From: Salinibacterium sp. dk2585 | GTDB lineage: Bacteria; Actinomycetota; Actinomycetes; Actinomycetales; Microbacteriaceae | Length of the DNA stretch: 64,000 bases | Direction of reading: 5' to 3' | NCBI RefSeq assembly: GCF_008001035.1 | Contig: NZ_CP042856.1 | Coordinates: 2,728,001-2,792,000 of the forward strand | Position numbers and translations under genes: made by a program | Notes under the pieces: model-generated | Told to the model about the DNA's origin: nothing | Seen by the model: the letters and a program-made list of their open reading frames with translations, nothing else | Databases searched by the model: none | In this document: positions 1-8,247 of the stretch, piece after piece | Numbering within the stretch: the first letter of the stretch is position 1 | Layout of the letters: every line of letters starts with the position of its first letter

Positions 1-626
1 TCCGCGAGGGCGATATCGCGCGCGACGATCGCCTCCTCCCCCGCGACGGGCCAGCCGGGGGCGCCCGCGGCATCCGCCACTCGCTCATTGATGACGCCGG
101 CACCCACGATCTCGGGATGCTGCGCATGCTGCGCGAAGACGGTGCCGAGGCGAGCCATGCGCGCGAGGGTCTCGCGCACCAGGGCGTCGGCGCTGAGGCA
201 TTTGCCGTCGTCGGAGAACACCGTCACACCCTCGGCGGCGAGCGCCTCATGATCGGTGAGCTCCTCGCCGACGAGGCCGACGCTCGCGGCCGCGATGGGG
301 TGCACGCGAGCGGATGCGCCCTCAGCCCGGGCGCGGATGTCGCGCACGCGCTCGACCGTGTCAGTGACGGGGGTGAGATTGGCCATCGCAAAGACGTCGG
401 TGTAGCCGCCGGCGGCGGCGGCACGCGTCCCCGTCGCGATGGTCTCGGAGGTTTCGCCGCCTGGCTCACGCAGGTGCGTGTGCAGGTCGACAAACCCGGG
501 AAGCACGACAAAGGGATGCTCGGGATTCTCCTGCGATGGCGTGATCGACGCGATCACCCCGCGCTCGATCCGAATATCGACAATCTCACTGCCGCCCGCG
601 ATGCGGACCCCACGAATGCCGGTCAT
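1..626 (-). CDS. pyrC: Dihydroorotase-like amidohydrolase (3' end outside window)
   Basis: Dihydroorotase interconverts dihydroorotate and N-carbamoyl-L-aspartate; this copy probably works in the hydrolytic (catabolic) direction given its neighbours. The N-terminal ~208 residues are present. The metal-binding signature DLHTHLREPGGE places His49 and His51, with Arg53, which in dihydroorotases binds the substrate carboxylate. FSDDGK follows around residue 150. The ATG at 626 overlaps the stop of the upstream PyrK-like gene by 4 nt (ATGA), so it is the last visible gene of the long operon. The C-terminus, with the remaining metal ligands, lies beyond the left edge. A dihydropyrimidinase or allantoinase is less likely because of the HLREPG motif. 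Confidence 0.88.
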   Translation of the reverse strand, partial: MTGIRGVRIAGGSEIVDIRIERGVIASITPSQENPEHPFVVLPGFVDLHTHLREPGGETSETIATGTRAAAAGGYTDVFAMANLTPVTDTVERVRDIRARAEGASARVHPIAAASVGLVGEELTDHEALAAEGVTVFSDDGKCLSADALVRETLARMARLGTVFAQHAQHPEIVGAGVINERVADAAGAPGWPVAGEEAIVARDIALA

Positions 627-1504
627 GCCGCAACCTCGCCCTCTCCCCTATCGACGATGACATCGAAGACCGGACCGTCGACACACACCAGCGGCCCCTC
701 CTCGTTGGCTGCGCCAGCGACTGGCGCCGCACATCCATGGCAGTACCCGAGACCGCACGCCATGTGCGCTTCAAGGGATACCTGGACCGCTGAACCCCAT
801 TCGGCCGCGAGTTCCGCGGCAAGCCGGGTGAGTCGGTTCGATCCGCACACCATGATGACGTCGGGCCGATCAGTCTCAAAGCGCTCACGGAGCAACCCCG
901 CAAGGGCGCCGACCGAACTGGTGCCCTCATCGTCACTCACCGCGACCGCGTCGACGCCGAGCTCAGCACAGTCGTTTTCGCCGATCACCGACTGACGGGC
1001 ATTCGCGCTGAGCACGGCGGTGACGTGGACACCCGAGGGGGCGGCATCCTCCGCAACACCCATGACCGCGCACACACCGATGCCGCGGCCAATGAGCAGG
1101 GCACGTCGCGCCCCCGTCGGAATCTCGAACCCGCGGCCGAGCGGACCAGTGACGACGACGCGGTCGCCCGAAGTGAGCCCCGTCAGGGCAGCGGTGCCGC
1201 GGCCGACGACGTTGTAGATGAGTTCGATGATGCCCGTGGCGACCCGGCGCCGGTGGATCGCCATCGGTCGCGGCAGCAGGATGCGTGACCCGGTCGACTC
1301 CGGCACCGTCACCATGACGAACTGCCCAGCCAGTGCCGTCGCTGCGATCTCGGGAGCGTGGAGAACGAGCCGGTGGTACCGGCCACCGATGAGTTCATGC
1401 TCCGCGACGACCGCCGACTCCCAGGTCGGATCAGGTCGATGCGTTGTCTCGTCGGGCCGAGGGGTGATGAGCCCGTCGAGGCCCGCAGTGCCGGTCGAGC
1501 TCAT
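623..1504 (-). CDS. pyrK: PyrK-like dihydroorotate dehydrogenase electron-transfer subunit
   Basis: Ferredoxin-reductase-type flavoprotein of 293 residues that passes electrons between a class 1B dihydroorotate dehydrogenase and NAD. An FAD-binding beta-barrel comes first (LLPRPMAIHR around residue 75), then a NAD-binding half. The C-terminal 2Fe-2S loop has Cys250, Cys255, Cys258 and Cys274 (CGLGYCHGC ... LVC), the PyrK pattern. The ATG at 1504 overlaps the preceding stop by 4 nt; longer in-frame extensions run into the M20 gene and are ignored. It partners the DHODH-like gene at 4625-5602, separated from it by four genes of the same operon. Together the pair could run the reaction in either direction. 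Confidence 0.87.
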   Translation of the reverse strand: MSSTGTAGLDGLITPRPDETTHRPDPTWESAVVAEHELIGGRYHRLVLHAPEIAATALAGQFVMVTVPESTGSRILLPRPMAIHRRRVATGIIELIYNVVGRGTAALTGLTSGDRVVVTGPLGRGFEIPTGARRALLIGRGIGVCAVMGVAEDAAPSGVHVTAVLSANARQSVIGENDCAELGVDAVAVSDDEGTSSVGALAGLLRERFETDRPDVIMVCGSNRLTRLAAELAAEWGSAVQVSLEAHMACGLGYCHGCAAPVAGAANEEGPLVCVDGPVFDVIVDRGEGEVAA

Positions 1505-2769
1505 GCCGCGGCATCCAGTCGTGTCATGGCGCGCAGCAGCACGGTCGTGCCATGGGCGAGTTCGTCCGCGGTGGTGAACTCTTCGGGCACGTGGCTGAGT
1601 CCGTCGCGGCTCGGCACGAAGATCATGCCGGCTGGCACGACACGGTTGATCTGCTGACTGTCGTGGCTGGCACCGCTGGGAAGGATGCGGTAACTGAGCC
1701 CGGCATCGGCGGCGCCGGCCGCGATGTGGTCGACGATCCACGAGGGCAACACGACTGGCGAGGTGTCACCAATGACTTCGACACTCACCTCGGTGCCCTG
1801 GTGGTTGGCGATGCGTTCGAATGCAGCTGCGAGGGCCTCTCCTGTGCGTCGCTGGCGATCACTGTCGATGTCGCGCACGTCGACCGTGAAGACGACCCTG
1901 CCTGGGATCGTCGTAATGGACCCGGGGTGCACGTCGAGGCGCCCCACGGTCACGCGGGTGCCGTGGTGCTCGGGATCAGTCGCGATCGCCTGGCAGGCGA
2001 GCACACATTCGGATGCTGCGACGAGGGCGTCCCGACGCAGGTGCATGGGGGTGCCTCCCGTGTGGGAGGCCTGCCCGACCATGGTGACTTGGAGGCGCGT
2101 GCTGCCCGAGATGGTGTCGACGACACCGACGGGCACCCCCTTGGACTCGAGGAGGCCGCCCTGCTCGATGTGCATCTCGACGAAGGCGAACCAATCGCTC
2201 GCGTCCCATCGCGCGGTCTCCACCGCGTGCGGCGCGAGGCCGACGCTCTCCATCGCCTGAGCGATCGTGACCCCGTCGGCGTCCCTGAAGTCGTGCAGGT
2301 CGGCGGGGCCGGTCAACCCAGCGATCATCCGACTGCCGTTGCAGGCCTGGCCGAACCGGGCACCCTCCTCGCTCGCGAAGGCGACGAAACGCCAGGGGCG
2401 CCGCCGGGGCAGTCCTGTCTCGACCGCAATGCGTGCCACCTCCATGCCGGCGACCACGCCGGCAATCCCATCGAAACGTCCTCCCTCCGGCACGCTGTCG
2501 AGGTGCGACCCCGTGCCGACCGCCCCTCGCGCGGACTCGGGCTCGGTTGGGGCGAGTTCCGCGATCGTGTTGCCGGCGGCATCCGTCGTCACAGTGAGGC
2601 CGAGTGACTTCATGTCGTCGGCGAAGATGCCGTGGGCGTCTCGTTCGAGCTGTGAGTAGGCGAGGCGGGTGACTCCGTGACCTGCTTCAGTCAGCGCGGC
2701 GAACCGCTCGATCCAGCGGGAGAGTCGTGCGGCTTCGACTGCGCCGGCAGTCTCGGTGGGGTGGGGCAT
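1501..2769 (-). CDS. M20-family N-carbamoyl-L-amino-acid hydrolase (ureidosuccinase candidate)
   Basis: Zinc-dependent amidohydrolase of 422 residues from the family of N-carbamoyl-amino-acid hydrolases, beta-ureidopropionases and allantoate amidohydrolases. Metal-ligand motifs appear in order: GSHLDSV, the ASEEGARFG glutamates, VEMHIEQG, and a late SGASHDS histidine. QASHTGG belongs to the lid/dimerisation domain. Beside dihydroorotase it would split N-carbamoyl-L-aspartate to aspartate, CO2 and ammonia, finishing orotate degradation; that substrate is inferred from context. The ATG at 2769 has GGAG just upstream. A TTG at 2808 would overlap the previous stop (TTGA) and is the alternative start. 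Confidence 0.83.
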   Translation of the reverse strand: MPHPTETAGAVEAARLSRWIERFAALTEAGHGVTRLAYSQLERDAHGIFADDMKSLGLTVTTDAAGNTIAELAPTEPESARGAVGTGSHLDSVPEGGRFDGIAGVVAGMEVARIAVETGLPRRRPWRFVAFASEEGARFGQACNGSRMIAGLTGPADLHDFRDADGVTIAQAMESVGLAPHAVETARWDASDWFAFVEMHIEQGGLLESKGVPVGVVDTISGSTRLQVTMVGQASHTGGTPMHLRRDALVAASECVLACQAIATDPEHHGTRVTVGRLDVHPGSITTIPGRVVFTVDVRDIDSDRQRRTGEALAAAFERIANHQGTEVSVEVIGDTSPVVLPSWIVDHIAAGAADAGLSYRILPSGASHDSQQINRVVPAGMIFVPSRDGLSHVPEEFTTADELAHGTTVLLRAMTRLDAAA

Positions 2770-2804
2770 GGTTCTCCAATGGGATGCGGCTCTGCGCCGC
2801 GCAG

Positions 2805-3233
2805 TCAATTGAGGGCGACGAAGGGGGTCTCGCCTACGTCGGCGGCGCGACCCTCGATCGCGGCGGCGAGCACGAGTTCATGCCCGCGCTCGCCCAGCAT
2901 GGTGGCGATGGATGCGATTGGCGTCTCGGAGGTGAATGTCGACGCGACGAGCATGCCGCGGGTGCCAGCCTCGAGCTGCGGGTCGACACTGATGAGTCCG
3001 AGGTCGAGCGATACGACCGCTCTGGGGACTCCGAGCGCACTCGCAACCGCATGTGCGAGCACAATGTCATCGCCCGCCCAGCTGAGCACGAGGGACGGGC
3101 TGTGCTCACGCGCCCTGTCAGCGATGGCCGCGCCGAGCAGCTGGACAGCGGCGGGGTCGAGAGCCAGCTCGAGCCTGCGCGTCTCTTCGCCGTCCACCGC
3201 GATGGCGGCGATCTGCGCCGTGATGTCAGTCAT
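2805..3233 (-). CDS. Phosphoribosyltransferase-fold protein 2 (degenerate PRPP loop)
   Basis: Small 142-residue protein resembling the core of orotate phosphoribosyltransferases: SPSLVLSWAGDDIVLAHAVASALG matches the usual 'vvgp.lgGi.la..va..lg' segment. Where the family has the PRPP loop (two acidic residues, then TTG), it reads LVASTFTSETPIAS, so the acidic pair and the glycine are missing. It overlaps the upstream PRTase-like gene by 8 nt, which suggests a co-translated pair that may form a heteromer. Catalysis with PRPP looks doubtful. A phosphorolytic, binding or sensing role is possible. Assignment rests on pattern resemblance only. Confidence 0.6.
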   Translation of the reverse strand: MTDITAQIAAIAVDGEETRRLELALDPAAVQLLGAAIADRAREHSPSLVLSWAGDDIVLAHAVASALGVPRAVVSLDLGLISVDPQLEAGTRGMLVASTFTSETPIASIATMLGERGHELVLAAAIEGRAADVGETPFVALN

Positions 3234-3726
3234 TGGGATTCTCCTTCGTGAGTGGTGTCACTGGGCCATTTCGCAGCGGCCACCGGGTGATGAGTGGCTC
3301 ACAGTCATGTGCGTCGGATGCACCGGGGACGACGCTGAGCCGCTGGGCAACCTCGAACGCGGACAGCCAATCGGGGTCTCGACGCTCCCCGTCGACCGAG
3401 ATGACGACAACCGTCTCGCCCCGGTGCCTGGCGCCGAGGCTCGTTCCGTCGGGCTGCACCGCGCAAAAGGGCAGGCCCGTTGCGAGTGAGACAGCGCTTC
3501 CGAGCACGCTCGCACCCGGCCCGAGCGCGATGACCCGGTCGACATCGCCCGCAACGCGAGCGGCCATCTCGGATGCCACCCGGCGGAGGATCGAGGGACG
3601 CATCATCCATCCGTCGACGGGCACATCCGGGGTCGGCCACACTGCCGCGAGGTCATTCGCGAGCTCGCGGAGCCGGAGGGCTTCGGGCCGATCAACCAGG
3701 TCGGGATAGGGGTGCGCGTTGCTCAT
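3226..3726 (-). CDS. Phosphoribosyltransferase-fold protein 1 (OPRT-like, degenerate PRPP loop)
   Basis: 166-residue protein with an orotate-phosphoribosyltransferase-like layout: an N-terminal helix, then VDRVIALGPGASVLGSAVSL (the glycine-rich segment), then ARHRGETVVVISVDGERRDP where the PRPP motif should be. The usual DD/ED acidic pair is replaced by S-V and no TTG follows. The ATG at 3726 overlaps the IclR stop by 4 nt; the 3' end overlaps its sister gene by 8 nt. Two adjacent degenerate copies in a catabolic-looking operon are unusual. They could cleave an orotate nucleotide or nucleoside, or be non-catalytic ligand-binding subunits. Confidence 0.6.
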   Translation of the reverse strand: MSNAHPYPDLVDRPEALRLRELANDLAAVWPTPDVPVDGWMMRPSILRRVASEMAARVAGDVDRVIALGPGASVLGSAVSLATGLPFCAVQPDGTSLGARHRGETVVVISVDGERRDPDWLSAFEVAQRLSVVPGASDAHDCEPLITRWPLRNGPVTPLTKENPND

Positions 3727-4628
3727 GGTGCCTTTTTCATCGTGGTGCCGTTGTCGAAGGGGTTGTCTGAGTCCCCGCCCGAGTAGAGGGCGAGCAGCTC
3801 CTCGCGCGTGGGGGTCGCAATGGGGCCGGCGTACCCCTGCGCTCTCGAGAGCGCCTCCGCCGCACGCATCACGATCTCGGTGTAGTCGGCGCGGCGCTCG
3901 ATCGTCTCAACCCTGCCCGCGGCGGCCGCGAGCGCTATGCCGCACTCCACGTGCCCGGCGGCGTCGTACACAGGGGCGGCAACGGCCCAGACGTCATCGT
4001 CGAGTTCGCTGCGGCATACGTCGAAGCCACGTCGGCGGGCCGTGGCGAGATGGTCGATGAGCTGGTTGACCTCGCGCACGGTTCCGCGGGTGAAGGCCTC
4101 GAGCTGGTGGCCGGTGAGCAGCGCCTCGACGAGCGTTGGGTCCTTGTGCGCGAGCACGATGCGGGCGGATGCCGCCGCGTGCAGCGGCATCTCCTGGCCG
4201 ACTCGCACAAAGAGACGAAGCGGATGGCGCGACTCGACCAGCGCAATGCACACGACCCGGCTGTCGACCATGCGGGTCAAGAAGACGGTCTCTCCGCTGT
4301 CGCGCCCCGCCACAAGGAGAGGCTCAGGCGGCGCGATGAGGTACGAGTCAAACTGTTGGTGGTAGCCGAGCGCGAGCGCCGACGGCCCCAATGAGTAACG
4401 CTTCGTCTGCGGCGAGCGCTGGACGAAGCGCTCGCTCTCGAGGGTGCGCAGCAGGCGATGGATGCTGCCGAGCGGGATGTCGAGCTCCCGGTGCAGTTGC
4501 TGCAGCGTCAAGCCCTCGCGGCGGTCGCTCAGGGCAGTGAGCACCGAGAGCGCCCGCACAACGACGTGCATGGGCTTCTCGTCGGACCTCAGGTTCTTCT
4601 CGACGGGTTCTGCAGCGGCCGCGATCAT
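3723..4628 (-). CDS. IclR-family transcriptional regulator
   Basis: 301 residues with an N-terminal winged helix-turn-helix (ALSVLTALSDRREGLTLQQL, then PLGSIHRLLRTLESERFV) and a C-terminal IclR effector-binding domain with conserved segments (VRVGQEMPLHAAASARIVLA, VCRSELDDDVWAVAAPVYD). IclR proteins mostly control small-molecule catabolic operons. The gene is embedded in the operon it probably controls (4-nt overlaps on both sides). Its likely targets are the TTTCCG-N5-CGGAA(A/G) palindromes at 9055-9073 and 9254-9268, which have the size and symmetry usual for IclR operators. The ligand is probably the transported pyrimidine or a breakdown product. Confidence 0.9.
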   Translation of the reverse strand: MIAAAAEPVEKNLRSDEKPMHVVVRALSVLTALSDRREGLTLQQLHRELDIPLGSIHRLLRTLESERFVQRSPQTKRYSLGPSALALGYHQQFDSYLIAPPEPLLVAGRDSGETVFLTRMVDSRVVCIALVESRHPLRLFVRVGQEMPLHAAASARIVLAHKDPTLVEALLTGHQLEAFTRGTVREVNQLIDHLATARRRGFDVCRSELDDDVWAVAAPVYDAAGHVECGIALAAAAGRVETIERRADYTEIVMRAAEALSRAQGYAGPIATPTREELLALYSGGDSDNPFDNGTTMKKAP

Positions 4629-5602
4629 GGCCCCTCCTCCAGCTCAAGCAACATGTGGAGGTCGGAGGCCCCGGCGCGTGCGCAGCGTTCCTGCAGCTCG
4701 CGCGCTATTGCCACCATCGCGAACGGCGTACCGAAGTTCGCCGTGCCGATCTGGACCGCCGTCGCCCCAACCGAGATGTAGTCAAGCGCATCATCCGCCG
4801 TTTCGATACCGCCGCAGGCGATGACCGGGATCTCGACGGCGCGAGCAGACTGCCACACGAGCCGGGTGACGATGGGGCGGATGGCAGGACCAGAGAGCCC
4901 TCCCACGACGTTGCCGAGCGCGGGCACGCGTCGGCCACCCCGGCGCAGCAGCGGGAGCGACGGAACGGAGTTCGAGACCGCGACCGCGTCGGCTCCCCCG
5001 GCTTGCGCGGCGAGCGCGCTCTCGGCAATAGACGCCACCATGGCCGGCAGTTTGACGATGAGGGGCCGAGCGGTGACCTGCCGCACGGCACTCACGACCT
5101 GGCGCACCGCCTCCGGGTCGGCGCCGATGTCGGTGCCCTCTCGGTCGAGGTTCGGGCATGAGACGTTGAGTTCAAATGCGTCCCCGGCGTCGCCGAGCGC
5201 TTCGACAAGGGGCGCGTACTCGTGCACACGGTGTCCGCCGACGCTGATGATCGTCGGGGTGTCGAGGGCCGCGTATTGGGGGTGCAGTTCCTCGAGGTAC
5301 CCCTGTGGGCCACGGCTCGGTATCCCGACACTGTTGACCATGCCCGCCTCGATCTCGGTGAGCCGGTGCACGGGGTTTCCGCCGCGCGAGTCATGGAACA
5401 CAGTCTTGGTGACCGCGGCACCGATCTCAGAGCTCGGGATGAGCCGTCCGAGTTCCGGACCGAAGCATCCGGATGCCGGCATGACTGGGTTACGTAGGCG
5501 AAGCGACCCGATCGACACCCCGAGGTCTACCGCGGTCTGCGGCCGGGCGGCGATGAAGTCCCGACGCGATGCGGGAGCCGTCGTCATGCTGTGGAGTGTC
5601 AT
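4625..5602 (-). CDS. pyrD: Class 1 dihydroorotate dehydrogenase-like catalytic subunit
   Basis: FMN-dependent TIM-barrel enzyme of 325 residues. Family landmarks are visible: TKTV (Lys66), NVSCPNLD with the class 1 catalytic cysteine at 149, KLP around residue 183 and IACGGIET in the FMN-phosphate region. With the PyrK-like subunit it would interconvert orotate and dihydroorotate using NAD. The substrate loop reads MVNSVGIPSRGP where biosynthetic enzymes have a G-L-x-N-x-G segment, so an orotate-contacting asparagine appears to be lost and specificity may differ. The start at 5602 overlaps the permease stop by 4 nt. Dihydropyrimidine dehydrogenase PreA is the main alternative, but it carries SCPH and an extra ferredoxin domain. 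Confidence 0.83.
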   Translation of the reverse strand: MTLHSMTTAPASRRDFIAARPQTAVDLGVSIGSLRLRNPVMPASGCFGPELGRLIPSSEIGAAVTKTVFHDSRGGNPVHRLTEIEAGMVNSVGIPSRGPQGYLEELHPQYAALDTPTIISVGGHRVHEYAPLVEALGDAGDAFELNVSCPNLDREGTDIGADPEAVRQVVSAVRQVTARPLIVKLPAMVASIAESALAAQAGGADAVAVSNSVPSLPLLRRGGRRVPALGNVVGGLSGPAIRPIVTRLVWQSARAVEIPVIACGGIETADDALDYISVGATAVQIGTANFGTPFAMVAIARELQERCARAGASDLHMLLELEEGP

Positions 5603-6381
5603 TCGTACCGCCGGGTGACCTTCTTCTCGACGAGCCCGACCAGGGCCCAGAGCACGTAGCCGATGAGCGACAGGAGGATGAGGGCGACCATGACGAGCCG
5701 GATGTCGTCGTTGTCCTGCCCCTGCTTCTCGAGGTACCCGAGACCTGCGGTCGCACCGATGAACTCGCCGATGACGGCCGCCGTCACACCCGCGAGGAGT
5801 CCGATCTTGAGTCCCGCCGCGATCGCGGGGAACGTGAAGGGGAACTCGATGCGGAATGCGCGGCGGAGCGGACTCATGCCGGTGATCTTCGCGAGGTCGC
5901 GCATGGTCGGCGGGATCGCCTGCAGGCGCGCGAGCATGTTGATGAGGATCGGATAGAAGACCACGAGCGCCACGAGCGTGATCTTCGACTCGATGCCGAG
6001 ACCGATCCACAGCACGATGAGCGGCGCGATCGAGATCTTGGGGGTGACCTGGGCGACGACGATGATCGGCATCAGCAGGCGGTTGATCCAGGGCACGTGG
6101 TAGAACACCATCGCCAGCACGACGCCGATCACGGCGCCGATGGCAGCACCCTGGCCGACCTCAGCAAGGGTCTGGGCGGTGTGCAGCTGCAAGGAACCCG
6201 AGTTCCAGAGCCCGACGGCGCGGTCGACGACCTCGCCGGGAGACGGCAGCAAGTACGCCGGGATGTCGGAGAGCTCGGCGAGCGCCCACCACCCAGCGAT
6301 CCCGAGGGCGAGCGAGGCCCCTCCCACAAGGAGAGGCCTCACCCGCTCAGCGTTCGAGATGTTAGAGGTCACCGGGCTCAA
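5599..6381 (-). CDS. ABC transporter permease (Tau/Ssu/NMT1 type), subunit 2
   Basis: 260-residue membrane protein with about six transmembrane segments and the ABC-2-component permease loop (MRDLAKITGMSPLRRAFRIE, an EAA-like region contacting the ATPase). It belongs to the SsuC/TauC/ThiX-like family that works with NMT1/THI5-type binding proteins. The drawn start is TTG at 6381, overlapping the binding-protein gene by 20 nt; a GTG at 6372 is equally plausible. It differs from the permease at 7441-8247, so the importer probably has a heterodimeric membrane channel. Confidence 0.88.
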   Translation of the reverse strand: MSPVTSNISNAERVRPLLVGGASLALGIAGWWALAELSDIPAYLLPSPGEVVDRAVGLWNSGSLQLHTAQTLAEVGQGAAIGAVIGVVLAMVFYHVPWINRLLMPIIVVAQVTPKISIAPLIVLWIGLGIESKITLVALVVFYPILINMLARLQAIPPTMRDLAKITGMSPLRRAFRIEFPFTFPAIAAGLKIGLLAGVTAAVIGEFIGATAGLGYLEKQGQDNDDIRLVMVALILLSLIGYVLWALVGLVEKKVTRRYE

Positions 6382-7393
6382 CTACCAGGGACTCGGCGTC
6401 GAATGCCTCGCCGATCAGACCGAACGACACCTGGGCGTCGATGGCCGCCTGCCAGCGCTCGAGGTTGGCGTAGCCGAAGCCGTGCTCCTTGGTCCCCTCC
6501 GACTGCCAGAGGTCGGCGATGTAGACATCGGCGAGCACCTTGGCGATCTGCTCCTCTTGGCCAGCGAAGCTGTCGGCGTACTTCTTGATGACGCTCGCCG
6601 TCGACTCCTCGGTGTTGTCGATCACGTACTGGATGCCCTTGTCGAGCGCTGCCACGAACCCTGCAACCGCCTCCGGGTTCTCCTCGCGGAACGAAGGGCT
6701 CGAGACGAGCACGTTGCCGAAGGACGGAAGGAACTCGTCAGCGAGCAGCTGGCCAACGGGGAAGCCGGCGCTCTCGAGCGCGAAGTAGCGCAGGCGCGAG
6801 AACGCGATCGCGTCGACCTCACCGTTCTGGAGTGCGGCGACGATCGCGCCGGTGCCGACCGTGACGACCTCAACGTCGGCGAGCGTGAGGCCAGCATCCG
6901 TCAGCATCGCCTGCAGCTGGATGTAGTTGGGGCTGCCGAGGTCGGTGACGGCGATCTTCTTGCCCGCCAGGTCCTCAGGAGCGTTGATCGGGTTCGTCTC
7001 CTCGTTGAAGAGCACCGCCCCAATGCCCTGCTGGTAGGTCGTGTGCACGACCTCGACGTCGACGCCGTTGGCCTTCGCCGTGATGACCGAGTCGCCGTTG
7101 GGGAACCCGAATTCGACGTTGCCCGCGGCGACATTCTGCAGCACGCTCGATGCCTCGGCGTAGGTGAACTCGACGTCCAGACCCTCCGCCTCAAAGTAGC
7201 CCTGCTCGACGGCCTCATAGAGAGGCGCGTAGTAGGGAACCGCCGACCCGTCGATCTGGATGGTGACGCTCGTGAGCTCGCCATCCTTGTCAGCGTTAGC
7301 AGCGTTGTCGGCGGGGCTGCAGGCTGCAAGCGTGGCCACGGTGGCCACACCCGCAACCACGGCGAGTGGCCGACGGAGCGAAGTGAACTTCAT
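6362..7393 (-). CDS. ABC transporter substrate-binding lipoprotein (NMT1/THI5-like)
   Basis: 343-residue lipoprotein with a signal peptide ending in the lipobox ATLAAC, then an NMT1-type periplasmic-binding fold (PYYAPLYEAVEQGYFEAEGL, GNVEFGFPNGDSV, AGKKIAVTDLGSPNYIQLQ). Relatives bind pyrimidine-like thiamine precursors, riboflavin, taurine, sulfonates or nitrate. Located between two permeases of an operon of dihydroorotate-type enzymes, it most plausibly captures orotate or another pyrimidine outside the cell. The ATG at 7393 has an AAAGG-type ribosome-binding site 9 nt upstream. Ligand identity is inferred from context only. Confidence 0.88.
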   Translation of the reverse strand: MKFTSLRRPLAVVAGVATVATLAACSPADNAANADKDGELTSVTIQIDGSAVPYYAPLYEAVEQGYFEAEGLDVEFTYAEASSVLQNVAAGNVEFGFPNGDSVITAKANGVDVEVVHTTYQQGIGAVLFNEETNPINAPEDLAGKKIAVTDLGSPNYIQLQAMLTDAGLTLADVEVVTVGTGAIVAALQNGEVDAIAFSRLRYFALESAGFPVGQLLADEFLPSFGNVLVSSPSFREENPEAVAGFVAALDKGIQYVIDNTEESTASVIKKYADSFAGQEEQIAKVLADVYIADLWQSEGTKEHGFGYANLERWQAAIDAQVSFGLIGEAFDAESLVVEPGDL

Positions 7394-7440
7394 TGATGGT
7401 GCCTTTCGTTTCTCGTGGTGCGTAAGGAGGTTGAGTCTGG

Positions 7441-8247
7441 TCAGTGGCTCCTGCGCCAACGCAGGAGCCGCTTCTCGAGGAGTCCAATTGCTCCGAAGCC
7501 GGCGAGGCCCGCCAGGACGGTGAGCAGCACCGCGGCGATGAGCATCGGGGTGTTGTAGGAGCTGTTGCCGAGCACCATCAGGTAGCCGAGGCCGACCTGC
7601 GCGGAGATGTACTCGGCGAGAAAGGCCCCCGTCATGGCATCGATGATCGCGATCTTCGCGCCCGACATGAGTTCCGGCATCGAGCCAGGGAGCTGCACGG
7701 TGCGGAAGTAGCGCCAGCGGCTCATCCCCAGCAGCCGACCGAGCGTCTCGACGTCGGACGAAATCGACTCCAGCCCGAGGCGCATCGACACCATCATGGG
7801 GAAGAACGACAGCATGAGGATGAGCACGAGCTGCGATTCGAATCCGAGGCCGAACCACAGCACCAGGAGTGGTGCGATCGCGATCTTCGGAGCGGCCTGC
7901 AAGACGACGATGTACGGCGCGGCGATCTCGCGAGCCCACCGGGACGCCCAGAGCACGTAGCCGAGCACCATGCCGATGACGATGCCGCCCACGAAACCGA
8001 TAAGGATGTTCCGCACCGTGTAGAGCACATTGCCCCAGAGGAGGCCCTGCTCACTCATGGTGACGAGGGATTGCCAGACGGCATCCGGTGCCGGGAGCAG
8101 GTACACGGGCACGTCAGCCAGCGTGACGTAGAGGTGCCACACCCCGACGATGACGAGAAGGTACGCAAGTGTCACCAGGAGGTGACGGAGCGCGGGTGAG
8201 GCGGCGCGCGCGGCGGCGGCCTGCGTAGTGGCGACTGCCTGGGTCAT
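7441..8247 (-). CDS. ABC transporter permease (Tau/Ssu/NMT1 type), subunit 1
   Basis: 268-residue inner-membrane permease with about six hydrophobic segments and the coupling loop DVETLGRLLGMSRWRYFRTV ... PGSMPELMSG. Homologous to, but clearly distinct from, the permease at 5599-6381. The ATG at 8247 overlaps the ATPase stop by 4 nt, so the two are co-translated. A 47-nt gap separates it from the binding-protein gene downstream, the only loose junction in this part of the operon. Confidence 0.9.
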   Translation of the reverse strand: MTQAVATTQAAAARAASPALRHLLVTLAYLLVIVGVWHLYVTLADVPVYLLPAPDAVWQSLVTMSEQGLLWGNVLYTVRNILIGFVGGIVIGMVLGYVLWASRWAREIAAPYIVVLQAAPKIAIAPLLVLWFGLGFESQLVLILMLSFFPMMVSMRLGLESISSDVETLGRLLGMSRWRYFRTVQLPGSMPELMSGAKIAIIDAMTGAFLAEYISAQVGLGYLMVLGNSSYNTPMLIAAVLLTVLAGLAGFGAIGLLEKRLLRWRRSH

